64,000 bases of DNA from Anaerocolumna chitinilytica (GCF_014218355.1 NZ_AP023368.1:310001-374000), one strand, 5' to 3'; shown: positions 26,968-36,764, counted from the stretch's first letter. The notes: a model not told the origin generated them from the letters alone. Program-made: numbers and translations.

Positions 26968-27918
26968 ATGTCTATTAAGGATTGGAAAATTCAGTTTGAA
27001 CAGGAGAAGGACAAGAAGGTGTATCATAGTACAGTTCTGACTTTTCATGGGGTGGAAGGTTTTGATGTGTATAACTGTTCTATACCTTTTACCTGGGAGG
27101 GAAAAGAGTATATCTACGGAAGAGTGGAAAAAAGAGAAGAATGGGCAAGGTCCTGGGTCAGATTGTTTGAAAGGACAGGGGAGAAGGATTATACGCTGGT
27201 AAAGGATCACATGATTTATCAGTTGGAGGACCCTTATATCAGCATTATTCACGGTGAGATGGTGCTTGGGGGAACTCATGTGAGAAAGCAGAACAGCAAG
27301 GTGGAGACTTATTACGGTTATTTCTACAGAGGAAGAGATTTAAATGATTTAGTCTACTTTACTACAGGGCCTGATTATATGAAGGATATTCGTCTGGTTG
27401 AACTTATGGATGGTAGAATTGGGGTATTTTCAAGACCCAGAAATGAAGAAATAGAAAAGAAATATGGCAGTGGTGCCATGATTGGCTTTGCTGTAATTTC
27501 TTCCTTGGAAGAACTGACCAATGATGTGATAGAAGCAGCAGAGCTGGTACCGGGTATTTTTGACAGAGGTGAATGGGGCGGCTGTAATCAGGCATATCTG
27601 CTGGAGGATGGAACGATAGGCGTTATCGGACATCAGTGCTATACCCAACCCATTGAGGAGGGAGAAGCTCTGGCGGTTTATATGAATATTTCTTTTGAAT
27701 TTAATCCTCAGACGTTAGAAGTCACAAATAAGAAAGTGATTGGAACCCGTTCCTGTTATCCGGAGGGACCTGCTAAATTACCTAACCTGATTGATTGTAC
27801 GTTTACTTCAGGAATTGTTATGAGGGAGGACAAAAAAGCGGACCTATATGCGGGTATAGGTGATACCATGGAAGGCTGTATAACGATAGATTATCCTTTT
27901 CATGCAAAATTAAAGTAG
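26968..27918 (+). CDS. DUF1861-like protein, predicted glycosidase-type beta-propeller
   Basis: 316 residues, no signal peptide. The N-terminal pattern (LTFHGVEGFDVYNCSIPF, then GRVEKREEWARS) and repeated blades ending in acidic DP or GG turns match DUF1861. That family resembles the five-bladed propellers of GH43/GH130 enzymes. No activity is assigned to it here. It follows a truncated sugar permease by 80 bp, so it was probably the cytoplasmic enzyme of an importer operon that has been largely lost. AAGGAGAG precedes the ATG. Confidence 0.65.
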   Translation: MSIKDWKIQFEQEKDKKVYHSTVLTFHGVEGFDVYNCSIPFTWEGKEYIYGRVEKREEWARSWVRLFERTGEKDYTLVKDHMIYQLEDPYISIIHGEMVLGGTHVRKQNSKVETYYGYFYRGRDLNDLVYFTTGPDYMKDIRLVELMDGRIGVFSRPRNEEIEKKYGSGAMIGFAVISSLEELTNDVIEAAELVPGIFDRGEWGGCNQAYLLEDGTIGVIGHQCYTQPIEEGEALAVYMNISFEFNPQTLEVTNKKVIGTRSCYPEGPAKLPNLIDCTFTSGIVMREDKKADLYAGIGDTMEGCITIDYPFHAKLK

Positions 27919-27982
27919 ATTAAATGTGCTTCGGCACAGAAATAAATATTCGAATTCATAATATCTATGTAAGCCATTTCTA

Positions 27983-28011
27983 TTGTGAATTTTTCACTTT
28001 ATTGCTATAAT
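27983..28011 (+). promoter_or_regulatory. Promoter of the SGNH hydrolase gene
   Basis: TTGTGA at 27983-27988, 17 bp, TATAAT at 28006-28011. It lies within what would be the coding frame if the upstream GTG at 27985 were used, which argues for the downstream ATG at 28054. Confidence 0.65.
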
Positions 28012-28053
28012 TGGAACAGTTTGTATAAAAACTTATGGAGAAAGGGTGTTGGT

Positions 28054-28674
28054 ATGTTTAGAGAGAATGAAGTAGTTTTGTTCCAGGGGGACAGTGTAAC
28101 CGACTGTGGCAGAAACAGAGAAAATGAAGATGATATGGGACTCGGATATCCCCTGCTAATCAGTTCATGGCTTCAGGCTAAGTATCCTGAGAAAAATATC
28201 CGCTTTATAAATAAGGGGATATCAGGCAATAGAGTATGTGATTTAGAGGCAAGATGGAATGAGGATTGTATTAGTTTAGAGCCTACATTTGTATCCATTC
28301 TGATAGGTATTAATGACACTTGGAGGCGTTATGATAATAATGATCCTACTTCTGCAAAAGTTTTTGAGGATACCTACAGAAGGATTATCTTACAGGTGAA
28401 AGAAAAAACCAGTGCTAAAATCATGCTGTGCGAACCTTTTGTATTACCTTTCCCGGAGGACAGAAATATGTGGAGAGAGGATCTTGACCCGAAGATACAT
28501 GCTGTAAGAAATCTGGCAAGGGAATTTAAGACGCTGCTCTTACCTCTGGATGGTTTAATAAACAGTGCGGCAGCGCTAAAGAGTCCGGCGTTTTGGGCAG
28601 CAGACGGAGTACATCCTACCATGGCAGGACATGCCTTGATCGCCCAGGAGTGGTTAAAGAAGACAGGTTTTTAA
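28054..28674 (+). CDS. SGNH/GDSL-family hydrolase (probable carbohydrate esterase)
   Basis: About 206 residues, cytoplasmic. All four SGNH blocks are present: FQGDSVTD (catalytic Ser), GISGN (Gly), GINDTW (Asn), and DGVHPT (Asp and His). This is typical of deacetylases acting on acylated sugars (CE2/CE3/CE12-like) or related lipases. I chose ATG 28054, preceded by GGAGAAAGGG; the longer frame from GTG 27985 runs through a promoter. The neighbouring carbohydrate genes suggest removal of acetyl groups from imported glycans (inference). Confidence 0.88.
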   Translation: MFRENEVVLFQGDSVTDCGRNRENEDDMGLGYPLLISSWLQAKYPEKNIRFINKGISGNRVCDLEARWNEDCISLEPTFVSILIGINDTWRRYDNNDPTSAKVFEDTYRRIILQVKEKTSAKIMLCEPFVLPFPEDRNMWREDLDPKIHAVRNLAREFKTLLLPLDGLINSAAALKSPAFWAADGVHPTMAGHALIAQEWLKKTGF

Positions 28675-28740
28675 AGCAATAAATCAATAACTGATAAGTA
28701 TATCAGAGCCGTGATATAATAAATTTACAGATAATTTGAA

Positions 28741-28795
28741 CAAAGCAGAAAGAAGGAATGTGTCTTGGAACCGGCGCATGTATCTTTCTGCTTTG
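28741..28795. terminator. Perfect 13-bp inverted repeat after the SGNH gene
   Basis: CAAAGCAGAAAGA at 28741-28753 and its complement at 28783-28795. The tract that follows (TGCGTATAAATCTTTT) is not a clean T run, so termination is possible but not certain. Confidence 0.5.
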
Positions 28796-28967
28796 TGCGT
28801 ATAAATCTTTTATATAAAACTGACCTTTTGACTCTTATATTGACATAGCTCGTCTATATAAATTCTTAATGGAAATTTAAGGAGAAATAACTGGTGTTAA
28901 TATTAGCAAATATGGTAATGTTATTAACGTACCTGTTAATATAGAAAGGTACATAAAGGAGTAAGAA

Positions 28968-29771
28968 ATGCTGTTATTATTTTCTATTTTATTCTTAATT
29001 GCCGGTATCTTTTGTGTCGGGTATACAATCCTTATAATTTCCTATTCCGGAGCCGGAACAGCTTTTTTGTGGTTCTGGATTTTGGCGGCGATAGGAAGCT
29101 TTTTGGCCTTCGCACTTTTTACCCTACTCCATACAAAGCATGTCTTTTTTCATCGGATATGGTATTATGCGTTTTCCGTTTTGTTTATATGCGGTGCAGC
29201 CGTATTTCTTCTGGTGGAAGGAAATATCTTCTATGGGGGTATGGGTAAGGCTGCCCCAAAGGCAGATTATATGATAGTGTTGGGAGCGCAGGTAAAAGGA
29301 AGGACGGTTTCCAAAGCACTTAAGAACCGCCTGGACACTGCGCTTAAATATCTTTTGGATAACCCACAGACAACTGTAATCGTGTCAGGAGGGCAAGGAA
29401 GAGGAGAAGAGATAACAGAAGCTCTGGCTATGAGAAATTACCTGGCAGATAAGGGAATTGATACAGAGCGGATCTTGTTGGAGGATAAGTCGGTAAATAC
29501 TTATGAGAATCTGGTGAACAGTAAAGGTATAATAGATTCAAGAGAAGCCTCTGACAGTTCCTCTGTAAAGGTTGTTGTGGTCACTAACAGGTTTCATGTA
29601 TTTCGGGCACTAAGTCTTGCCAGAACCCAAGGGATTAAAGTGGTTCAGGGACTTGGAGCTCCTAATGATGATATCTTAACACTGCATTATTATGTCAGAG
29701 AATTTTTTGGTGTGGTTAAGGATGTCCTGCAGGGGAATATGAAATGGTATGGGCACGTTAATGTAAGGTAA
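28968..29771 (+). CDS. DUF218/YdcF-like membrane protein
   Basis: 267 residues. Three or four transmembrane helices occupy residues 1-90, then comes an outside- or inside-facing DUF218 domain (MIVLGAQVKGRTVS, IVSGGQGRGEEITEA, VTNRFHVFRA). The family includes SanA, ElyC and YdcF, linked to envelope polysaccharide or peptidoglycan precursor metabolism and vancomycin tolerance. The biochemical activity is not settled. AAAGGAG lies 6 bp before the ATG, and a GTACC/GGTAC inverted repeat at 28929-28952 lies just upstream and could fold over the leader. Confidence 0.85.
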   Translation: MLLLFSILFLIAGIFCVGYTILIISYSGAGTAFLWFWILAAIGSFLAFALFTLLHTKHVFFHRIWYYAFSVLFICGAAVFLLVEGNIFYGGMGKAAPKADYMIVLGAQVKGRTVSKALKNRLDTALKYLLDNPQTTVIVSGGQGRGEEITEALAMRNYLADKGIDTERILLEDKSVNTYENLVNSKGIIDSREASDSSSVKVVVVTNRFHVFRALSLARTQGIKVVQGLGAPNDDILTLHYYVREFFGVVKDVLQGNMKWYGHVNVR

Positions 29772-29843
29772 TAATGCCGCGGTAATCTATCTGTTAAGCC
29801 TGTCTGTGAAGCTAAAGTAAAATATAAAATGTGATAGAGAAAA

Positions 29844-29938
29844 GAGAAAGCTGTCTGAATTTCTTTAAAATTACTTATCTTATGGTATTAATTTAACCCT
29901 AGATAGAAAATAAAAGAAAAGCGGACAGTTTCTTTTTT
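29844..29938 (+). terminator. Terminator after the DUF218 gene
   Basis: AGAAAGCTGTCTG pairs with CGGACAGTTTCT (one bulge) across a 60-nt loop and is followed by TTTTT. From 29939 to the next start no gene is seen. Confidence 0.65.
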
Positions 29939-30093
29939 GGGCATATATGTCGAAAACAAGGGAAACAATAGATTTTTTGCAAAATTTTGAATGACGGCTT
30001 CAAGAAAATATGGTATATAATATAATTAATAAGTTGACGGTGATAGGGAAAGCCACAGAAATTGATACCGGGGAAAGAAGGGCTGTAGACTGT

Positions 30094-32304
30094 ATGGAAG
30101 AGGCATTTTATAAACAGATTTTATTGAATTCACCAAGGGCATTTGCTTACCACAAAATTCTTCTTGACGAAGAAGGCAGACCCATTGACTATGTGTTTCT
30201 TGAAGTAAACAGAGCATTTGAAGAAATGACAGGATTAAAAGCTGAACAAATAATAGGGAAAAAGATAACGGAAGTAATTCCGGGAATAAAGGAAGAAGAA
30301 TTCGATTTTATTAAGGCATATGCAGAAACCGCCCTACATGGGAAAACCGCAGAATACGAACAATACTCGGCGGCTCTTGGCCGCTGGTACCACATCCAGG
30401 TATATTCTCCCAGGCTATATTACTTTGCGATAAATTTTCTGGATGTATCCAGAGAAAGACAGCAGGTTGAGGAAAGTGAAAAGCTGTTTAACAGGATACA
30501 GGAAAATGAACTGCAATTTCACCGTATGATTGATAACCTACCGATTTCACTTTATATTAATGGTATAGACGGTGAAATATTTTATGTTAACAATGCCGGA
30601 AAAGAACTTTTTGAAACAGGTGAGATAGTAAGGGAGGGAAGCAGTACCCTTGCCTTTTGGGCAAACACAGAAGACAGACGCCGGTTCGTTGATGAGCTGA
30701 TAGAGCAGGGTATGGTAAAGGGTTTTGAAACGAATCTGCAGACACAGAAAGGGAGAACATTCTGGGCAATGGTAAGCGGTATTTTTATTCAATATCAAAA
30801 CCAGCTCTGCATACTCGCTACGCAGCAGGATATAACCCAGCGAAAACTTATGGAGAGCGCATTAAGGGCAAGCGAGGAAAAGTACCGTCTGATTACCGAG
30901 TTTACTTCTGATATGATATGGATATTTAATTATAGCAGGTATAAATTTACTTATATAAGCCCGGCAGTTGTTCAGATATTGGGCTATCAGCCGGAGGAGG
31001 CCTTAGAGATTCCATTAGAAAACTTGCTGCCGGAAGAATTTCTTCAGCGTGTGGAGCAGCGGGCTGCAGAACATGTAAGAGAGTTTCTTGAGAATCCGGA
31101 AAAATCCCAGTTTTATATTATTGAGATGCAGAGTAATCATAAAAACGGCCGGCTTATTTGGATGGAGACCTCCGCCGGATATCGTTATAACGCTGAGCAG
31201 GAAATTGAGATACTTGGAGTCAGCCGTAATATTGAGGAGAGAAGAAATGTCGAACAAAAGGTGTTATATTTAAGTTATCATGATCAATTGACAGGGCTAT
31301 ACAATCGCAGGTTCTATGATGAAGAGCTTTTAAGACTGGATGCAGCCAGGAATCTTCCGGTTACCTTGGTCCTTGCTGATGTGAACGGTTTAAAACTTAC
31401 CAATGATGCTTTTGGTCACCTGGCGGGCGATCAGCTGCTTATCCAGGTCTCACAGATTCTTTCCAGTGAATGCCATGGGGAGGATATGGTAGCACGTATC
31501 GGCGGAGATGAATTTGTCCTCTTGCTGCCGGGGATGGAGGAAAAAGAGGCGGAGGGACTTATAGCCAATATTAAAAAGACATTAGCTGCAAGAAGCAGTG
31601 AAAGTTCTGTCCTTTCCGTTTCCTTTGGCTGTGCAACAAAGACAGCAGATACCCAGCGGATGGAGAATATTTTTGTGGAAGCAGAGAATGCCATGTACCG
31701 GCATAAACTCAATGAAAGCAGCAGTATGCGTAATGAAACCCTGAAAATAATAACGCAAGTATTTTATCGTAAAAGCAAAGAGGAAGAAGCTCATAACAAA
31801 AGAGTAGGCGGATTATGCGGAGAGATAGCAAAAGCAATGGGGATGAGCGAGGAGTCGGTTAACGAGATTATAACAGCTGGTTCTCTTCATGATATCGGTA
31901 AGATAGGAATGGAAGAAAAACTTTTTAACAAACAGAATCCCCTTACGGAGGCAGAATGGGTTGAATACAAAAGGCACCCTGAAATAGGTTACCAGATATT
32001 GAAAAGCTCCAATGAATTTACCCAGATTGCACTATATGTCTTATGCCATCATGAACGTATGGATGGCAAGGGTTATCCCAGGGGAATAAAAGGTAGTGAT
32101 ATACCACTGCAGGCAAGGATCTTAAGTCTTGCAGATGCATATGACAGGATGCTGTACCCAAGAGAATATCAGGAACCAATGGAGGAGGAGGCCGTTATCA
32201 AAGAAATAGCAGCCAATGCAGGCAGCCAATTCGATGAAGCAGTAGCCAGGATATTTATTGAAAAGGTTTTAAAAAGAAACTGGACAGATTATACTGGAGC
32301 TTAA
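30094..32304 (+). CDS. PAS-PAS-PAS-GGDEF-HD-GYP cyclic-di-GMP signalling protein
   Basis: About 736 soluble residues. Three PAS-like sensor domains cover residues 1-395. A GGDEF domain follows with the catalytic motif RIGGDEF near residue 468-474, intact for diguanylate cyclase activity. The C-terminus is an HD-GYP domain with HDIGK at 599 and HHERMDGKGYP at 652, the signature of c-di-GMP phosphodiesterases. Having both active-looking domains suggests a bifunctional, sensor-gated enzyme. I chose ATG 30094 (GAAGG 11 nt upstream); an in-frame ATG at 30010 lacks a ribosome-binding site and adds 28 residues outside any domain. The c-di-GMP riboswitch at 14.4 kb is a plausible downstream reader. 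Confidence 0.9.
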   Translation: MEEAFYKQILLNSPRAFAYHKILLDEEGRPIDYVFLEVNRAFEEMTGLKAEQIIGKKITEVIPGIKEEEFDFIKAYAETALHGKTAEYEQYSAALGRWYHIQVYSPRLYYFAINFLDVSRERQQVEESEKLFNRIQENELQFHRMIDNLPISLYINGIDGEIFYVNNAGKELFETGEIVREGSSTLAFWANTEDRRRFVDELIEQGMVKGFETNLQTQKGRTFWAMVSGIFIQYQNQLCILATQQDITQRKLMESALRASEEKYRLITEFTSDMIWIFNYSRYKFTYISPAVVQILGYQPEEALEIPLENLLPEEFLQRVEQRAAEHVREFLENPEKSQFYIIEMQSNHKNGRLIWMETSAGYRYNAEQEIEILGVSRNIEERRNVEQKVLYLSYHDQLTGLYNRRFYDEELLRLDAARNLPVTLVLADVNGLKLTNDAFGHLAGDQLLIQVSQILSSECHGEDMVARIGGDEFVLLLPGMEEKEAEGLIANIKKTLAARSSESSVLSVSFGCATKTADTQRMENIFVEAENAMYRHKLNESSSMRNETLKIITQVFYRKSKEEEAHNKRVGGLCGEIAKAMGMSEESVNEIITAGSLHDIGKIGMEEKLFNKQNPLTEAEWVEYKRHPEIGYQILKSSNEFTQIALYVLCHHERMDGKGYPRGIKGSDIPLQARILSLADAYDRMLYPREYQEPMEEEAVIKEIAANAGSQFDEAVARIFIEKVLKRNWTDYTGA

Positions 32305-32325
32305 ATAAATCCGTATAAATGCAAA

Positions 32326-32513
32326 GGGCTGTTGCAAAATAGCTTAATAAAATCTAAAACAGGACTGAGTGTATACTAATACATTTCGCGTCGACTGGTC
32401 GAGCTCTTCTTGTGAAGCGGAGCGTTTTGAACGAGCGAGGGAAAAGCAGCCAAATGTATTAGTATACACCCAATCCTTTCAAAAGAGTGAATTAGCTATT
32501 TTGTAACAGCCCC
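32326..32513. repeat. MITE-like palindromic element, copy 2 (reverse orientation)
   Basis: 188 bp with the same GGGCTGTTGCAAAATAGC termini, the same TGTATANTAATACATTT inner arms and the same core, read on the other strand, as copies at 2639-2828 and 43844-44032. It lies between two convergent genes, 21 bp after the c-di-GMP protein and 2 bp from the MFS stop codon. Its hairpin potential could serve as a transcription stop for both. Confidence 0.85.
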
Positions 32514-32515
32514 GT

Positions 32516-33964
32516 TTATTGACGCTCTTTTTTTCTGGAAAATAAACGAAAAGCAGTAATCGCAGCGCCTGTCATACTGATAACAAAAGCTGTCAGATAT
32601 ACAATTCTCATGGCAAAGAGGAAGGCCGAAGTACCGGCTGTTGTAATATCGCTTACGTGATGACCTACTTTCCCGCTCATTCCCTGATATAAAAGGGTAG
32701 TAGCAAGGGTAATACCCACAATCATACCAAGATTACGGACCAGAGCACTGATACTGCCGCCAATACCAAGTTTGTTCCTTGGAAGAGTAGACATTACAAG
32801 TGAAGTATTAGGGGATTGAAACAGGGCATTACCAAGGGACATAATTCCCATATACATACCCATTGCCAGGTAGTTCGGGCTGGCATTCAGGGTGGACATT
32901 AAAAGCAATCCGATACTGATAAGGCAAAGTCCTATTAATGTTAAAATTTCAGAACCTATTTTATCAGAGATATATCCGCTTATGGGAGCGGCCAGTGCCA
33001 GGATTAGAGGGTAGATGGAAAGGAATATTCCCGCACTTTTCGGGGATAATCCCAAAGCATCCTGCAGGTAAAAGGGCATAACGATATTGGAGCAAAAAAT
33101 AGCGATAAAGCTTATAAAGCTGCAGACTAAGCTGATACTGAACCATTTGCTGTGGAAAAGAGATAAATCCAGTAAAGGCATCTCAATGCGTTTCTCCCTG
33201 CGTAAAAAGAAGCAGAAGAGTATCACAGAAGTGATAAGGCTTATTATTACAGCGGGAGAAGTAAAGCCTGCCTGCTGAACCTGTCCTAAACCTCCAAAGA
33301 GCAGTACAATAAAGGTCAGGAATAAGAGAGAACCGGGTAGATCAACTTTCTCATTCATTTTCTTTCCGGAATGGGGGAGTAATTTCAGGGACAGTAAAAT
33401 TACTATAATACCGATTGGTATGTTAATCCAGAAGATATATTCCCATCTGGTAAAATCAACGATCAGACCTCCAAGGGATGGTCCTACCAACGAACCAAGA
33501 GCTACAAAAGCACCGTTGATTCCTAAAGCACGGCCTCTTTCCTTATCCGGAAATACCTGGGTGATAATTCCCTGGCTGTTAGACATAAGTCCAGCGGCAC
33601 CGATAGCCTGGACTACCCTTGCAATTAAAAGCACGGTAAGGGAAGCAGAAATACCACATAGAAGAGAACCTAAGGTAAAGACAGCAAGACCTATTTGAAA
33701 GACAAGGGTTTTGCCGTATATATCGCCCAGTCTGCCAAAGAGCAGCATCGTAGCAGATACTGCAATAAGATAGATACTTACTACCCAGGCAATGGCGCCG
33801 GAGGATACAGAGAGGTTTTTTGACATAGTGGGAAGTGCTACATTTACAATACTACTGTCCAAGGTGGACATAAAAACTGACATAACAACAATAAATAAAA
33901 TGCCCCATCTGACACTTCGGGGTACAGTGGTCGGATGATCATTTTCTTTGATGGCAATATCCAT
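32516..33964 (-). CDS. DHA2-family (EmrB/QacA) multidrug MFS transporter, 14 TM
   Basis: 482 residues with about 14 transmembrane helices. Motif D1 is LDSSIVNVALPTM, motif A is GRLGDIYGKT, and motif C-like glycines occur in GPSLGGLIVD. These define the DHA2 drug:H+ antiporters of the cytoplasmic membrane, which export cationic drugs, dyes or bile-like compounds. The MarR regulator gene lies 14 bp upstream on the same strand, so both are co-transcribed and probably induced by the exported compound. Confidence 0.92.
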   Translation of the reverse strand: MDIAIKENDHPTTVPRSVRWGILFIVVMSVFMSTLDSSIVNVALPTMSKNLSVSSGAIAWVVSIYLIAVSATMLLFGRLGDIYGKTLVFQIGLAVFTLGSLLCGISASLTVLLIARVVQAIGAAGLMSNSQGIITQVFPDKERGRALGINGAFVALGSLVGPSLGGLIVDFTRWEYIFWINIPIGIIVILLSLKLLPHSGKKMNEKVDLPGSLLFLTFIVLLFGGLGQVQQAGFTSPAVIISLITSVILFCFFLRREKRIEMPLLDLSLFHSKWFSISLVCSFISFIAIFCSNIVMPFYLQDALGLSPKSAGIFLSIYPLILALAAPISGYISDKIGSEILTLIGLCLISIGLLLMSTLNASPNYLAMGMYMGIMSLGNALFQSPNTSLVMSTLPRNKLGIGGSISALVRNLGMIVGITLATTLLYQGMSGKVGHHVSDITTAGTSAFLFAMRIVYLTAFVISMTGAAITAFRLFSRKKERQ

Positions 33965-33978
33965 AATCTAAAATTCCT

Positions 33979-34404
33979 TTACTTTTCTTCTGCGCGTATC
34001 ATAATGGTATTCAACATGCTGTATAACTCCTCCAGCTTTTCCGGCGGAATATCTACGGTAATCTGCTCAATCCAGTCATCTAAAGCTTGTCTTATAAAAG
34101 GGATAACCTCCCTTGCTTTATCGGTCAGATAAAGTTTGCAGGATCTTTGGTCGTTATCATGAGGCAGCTTTTTTATATAATCTAAGGAAATCAACTTTTG
34201 AACCGTACGAGTTGACAAGGCTTTATCCACATGTATTTTTCGGCTTAACTTCTCCAGATTAATTCCTTCCTCATCGTATAGAGTTAAAAGAAACGGATAG
34301 GAGCCGCTGCTTAATTCCAGAGGCTTTAATACAACATCCATATGCTGTTGGCTGCACTTCGTAATATGTCCTACACGTCTGGTAAGCGGATTATTTACAC
34401 TCAT
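33979..34404 (-). CDS. MarR-family transcriptional regulator
   Basis: 141 residues with a winged helix-turn-helix (EEGINLEKLSRKIHVDKAL, then TRTVQKLISLDYIKK, and the wing DNDQRSCKLYLTDKAR). The DxRxxxxxLT wing is typical of MarR. It is the first gene of a two-gene unit with the DHA2 exporter and should repress it until a phenolic or drug ligand binds. An 11-bp palindrome overlaps the -35 box of the promoter. Confidence 0.92.
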   Translation of the reverse strand: MSVNNPLTRRVGHITKCSQQHMDVVLKPLELSSGSYPFLLTLYDEEGINLEKLSRKIHVDKALSTRTVQKLISLDYIKKLPHDNDQRSCKLYLTDKAREVIPFIRQALDDWIEQITVDIPPEKLEELYSMLNTIMIRAEEK

Positions 34405-34445
34405 ATTGTACCTTTTCTGATATATTATTTTGTAATGTTCGAGTT

Positions 34446-34477
34446 ATTATACCTCCAATAAAATTGAGTTGTCAACT
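34446..34477 (-). promoter_or_regulatory. marR-MFS promoter with overlapping operator
   Basis: On the minus strand TTGACA (34470-34475) and TATAAT (34446-34451) are separated by 18 bp. The palindrome AGTTGTCAACT at 34467-34477 covers the -35 box and resembles MarR-type sites. Binding there would block RNA polymerase, giving autorepression. Confidence 0.65.
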
Positions 34478-34641
34478 TTATTGTTAAAAACTAAACGGGT
34501 TTAAAAAAGTCTTTTATTCTTTCATCATAAATGATATAATAAGCAATACTAACAGCCATGCTTTTCCAAAGCGTGTGAATTATGTCTTCCAAAATAATTT
34601 ATACTAAGTACCATCTTGCGATGATATAGAGGATTAAGAAA

Positions 34642-36699
34642 ATGAAAAAGAAAGTAAAAGTTAAGGGTGCCTTACAGTCATATCTAAGATGGCCCCTCTT
34701 TTTGTCCTTGCTGTTAATAACAATGGATATTGGTATCAATATAGCAGACAGAGAAGCCGGCATTATGATGAACGGCTTTGTTGTTGTGTACATTATCATA
34801 GCCCTGGTCTTATATTTTTATAAACGGCCTAATATACTGGGAGATATTGTACGCTATGCCGCGGACTACGGGCAGGTTCAAAAACAGCTCTTGAAGGATA
34901 TGGCGCTGCCTTATGGTGTCCTTGATTGCCAGGGCAGACTTCTTTGGGGGAACAATGAATTCATTGAAGTAGTCGGTGATGAAAAGCTGGCAAAGAAATC
35001 TATAAGCCGGATCTTTCCTGAGATCACGGAAGCGGTTCTGCCTATTGATATGCAGGATCAGATTCTTCATCTTACAAAGGATAATTTCTTTTATAAGGTA
35101 GTTCTGCGTAAAATTATTGCAAATGGTTTCTTTGATGAGCAGGTTTGGGATGCAGCAGAGGACGGGCATGGAGATGACTCTAACAGCCTGATCGGAATCT
35201 ATATCTACGATGAAACAGAGATAAAGTCCTTAGCCAGACAGAATCAGGAACAGCGGATGATTACAGGACTTTTGTACATTGATAATTATGAGGAAGCTCT
35301 TGAAAGCATTGATGAAGTCAGACGGTCACTGCTGGTCGCTTTGGTAGACCGTAAAATTAATAAATATATGCAGAGTATTGATGCTATTGTCAAGAAAGTG
35401 GAGAAAGATAAATATATTTTTCTATTTAAGCATAAATACCTGAGTCAGCTTCAGAATAACAAATTCAATCTTCTGGAGGAAGTTAGAACGATTAATATCG
35501 GTAATGAGATGTCCGTGACAATCAGTATTGGTCTTGGTGTTAATGTAGAATCCTACCAGACGAGTTATGAATATGCCAGAGCGGCAATCGATCTGGCGCT
35601 TGGCAGAGGCGGAGACCAGGCTGTTATTAAGGATGGGGATAAGATATCTTACTACGGCGGAAAGAGTATTCAATTAGAGAAGAGTACCCGTGTAAAGGCC
35701 CGTGTAAAAGCTCATGCCTTAAAAGAATTCGTAGAAGCGAAAGATAAAGTAGTGATAATGGGCCATGCCATAGGAGATGTAGATTCTTTTGGTGCAGGAA
35801 TTGGTATTTACCGTATTGCAAAGACGTTAAATAAGAAAGCACATATTGTTATAAATGAAGTTACTACTTCTGTAAGGCCCTTAATGACAAGGTTTATCAA
35901 TAATCCGGATTATGAAGATGATATGTTCTTAAAGAGTGAACAGGCTATCGGACTGGTAGATAATAATACACTTTTGGTAATTGTTGATGTAAACCGGCCG
36001 AGTTATACAGAGTGCAAGGAACTTTTAAGTCTGACCAAAACCATTGTAATACTGGATCATCACAGACAGACCGGAGAAGCAATCGAAAATCCTGTTCTAT
36101 CCTATATAGAGCCCTATGCTTCTTCTTCCTGCGAGATGGTAGCAGAAATCCTGCAGTATATCGGAGACGGTCTCCGTTTGAAACAGGTGGAAGCAGATGC
36201 TATGTACGCTGGTATTATGATTGATACAAACAATTTCCTGACAAAAACAGGGGTAAGAACCTTTGAAGCTGCAGCATTTCTAAGGAGAAGCGGCGCAGAT
36301 GTAACGCGAATCAGAAAAGCCTTTCGCAGTGACATGGATGAATATAAGACGAAAGCGGAAGCCATTAGCGGCACAGAAGTTTATATGGAGCATTATGCTA
36401 TTACCATATGCGCCAGTGCGGGTATTAACAGCCCCACTGTTCTTGGCGCACAGGTTGCAAATGAGCTTCTTAATATTAATAATATCAGAGCATCTTTTGT
36501 TTTCACAGAATTTAATGAAAAAATATATCTTAGTGCAAGATCAATTGATGAAGTGAACGTGCAGCTTATTATGGAAAGATTAGGCGGAGGCGGTCACATG
36601 AGTGTTGCCGGTGCACAGTTTACCGGCTGTACCCTCTCAGAAGCTACTTATAATTTAAAGACAACCCTTTCAACTATGAAGAAGGAAGGCGAGTTATAA
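34642..36699 (+). CDS. gdpP: Cyclic-di-AMP phosphodiesterase GdpP
   Basis: 685 residues in the GdpP order: two N-terminal transmembrane helices, a PAS-like domain (about 85-160), a degenerate GGDEF domain (about 175-340, lacking the GGDEF catalytic motif), then DHH (GHAIGDVDSFG at 374, DHHRQTG at 472) and DHHA1 ending in GGGGHMSVAGA. DHH/DHHA1 hydrolyses c-di-AMP to pApA, controlling K+ and osmolyte transport and wall homeostasis. It precedes rplI and dnaB, the order found in most Firmicutes. GAGG lies about 10 bp before the ATG. Confidence 0.95.
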   Translation: MKKKVKVKGALQSYLRWPLFLSLLLITMDIGINIADREAGIMMNGFVVVYIIIALVLYFYKRPNILGDIVRYAADYGQVQKQLLKDMALPYGVLDCQGRLLWGNNEFIEVVGDEKLAKKSISRIFPEITEAVLPIDMQDQILHLTKDNFFYKVVLRKIIANGFFDEQVWDAAEDGHGDDSNSLIGIYIYDETEIKSLARQNQEQRMITGLLYIDNYEEALESIDEVRRSLLVALVDRKINKYMQSIDAIVKKVEKDKYIFLFKHKYLSQLQNNKFNLLEEVRTINIGNEMSVTISIGLGVNVESYQTSYEYARAAIDLALGRGGDQAVIKDGDKISYYGGKSIQLEKSTRVKARVKAHALKEFVEAKDKVVIMGHAIGDVDSFGAGIGIYRIAKTLNKKAHIVINEVTTSVRPLMTRFINNPDYEDDMFLKSEQAIGLVDNNTLLVIVDVNRPSYTECKELLSLTKTIVILDHHRQTGEAIENPVLSYIEPYASSSCEMVAEILQYIGDGLRLKQVEADAMYAGIMIDTNNFLTKTGVRTFEAAAFLRRSGADVTRIRKAFRSDMDEYKTKAEAISGTEVYMEHYAITICASAGINSPTVLGAQVANELLNINNIRASFVFTEFNEKIYLSARSIDEVNVQLIMERLGGGGHMSVAGAQFTGCTLSEATYNLKTTLSTMKKEGEL

Positions 36700-36764
36700 G
36701 CCGGGTCAAATGTGATAAATATCAGCTAGGATTCCGGATGATTGAATAAAGGAGGCATTATATT

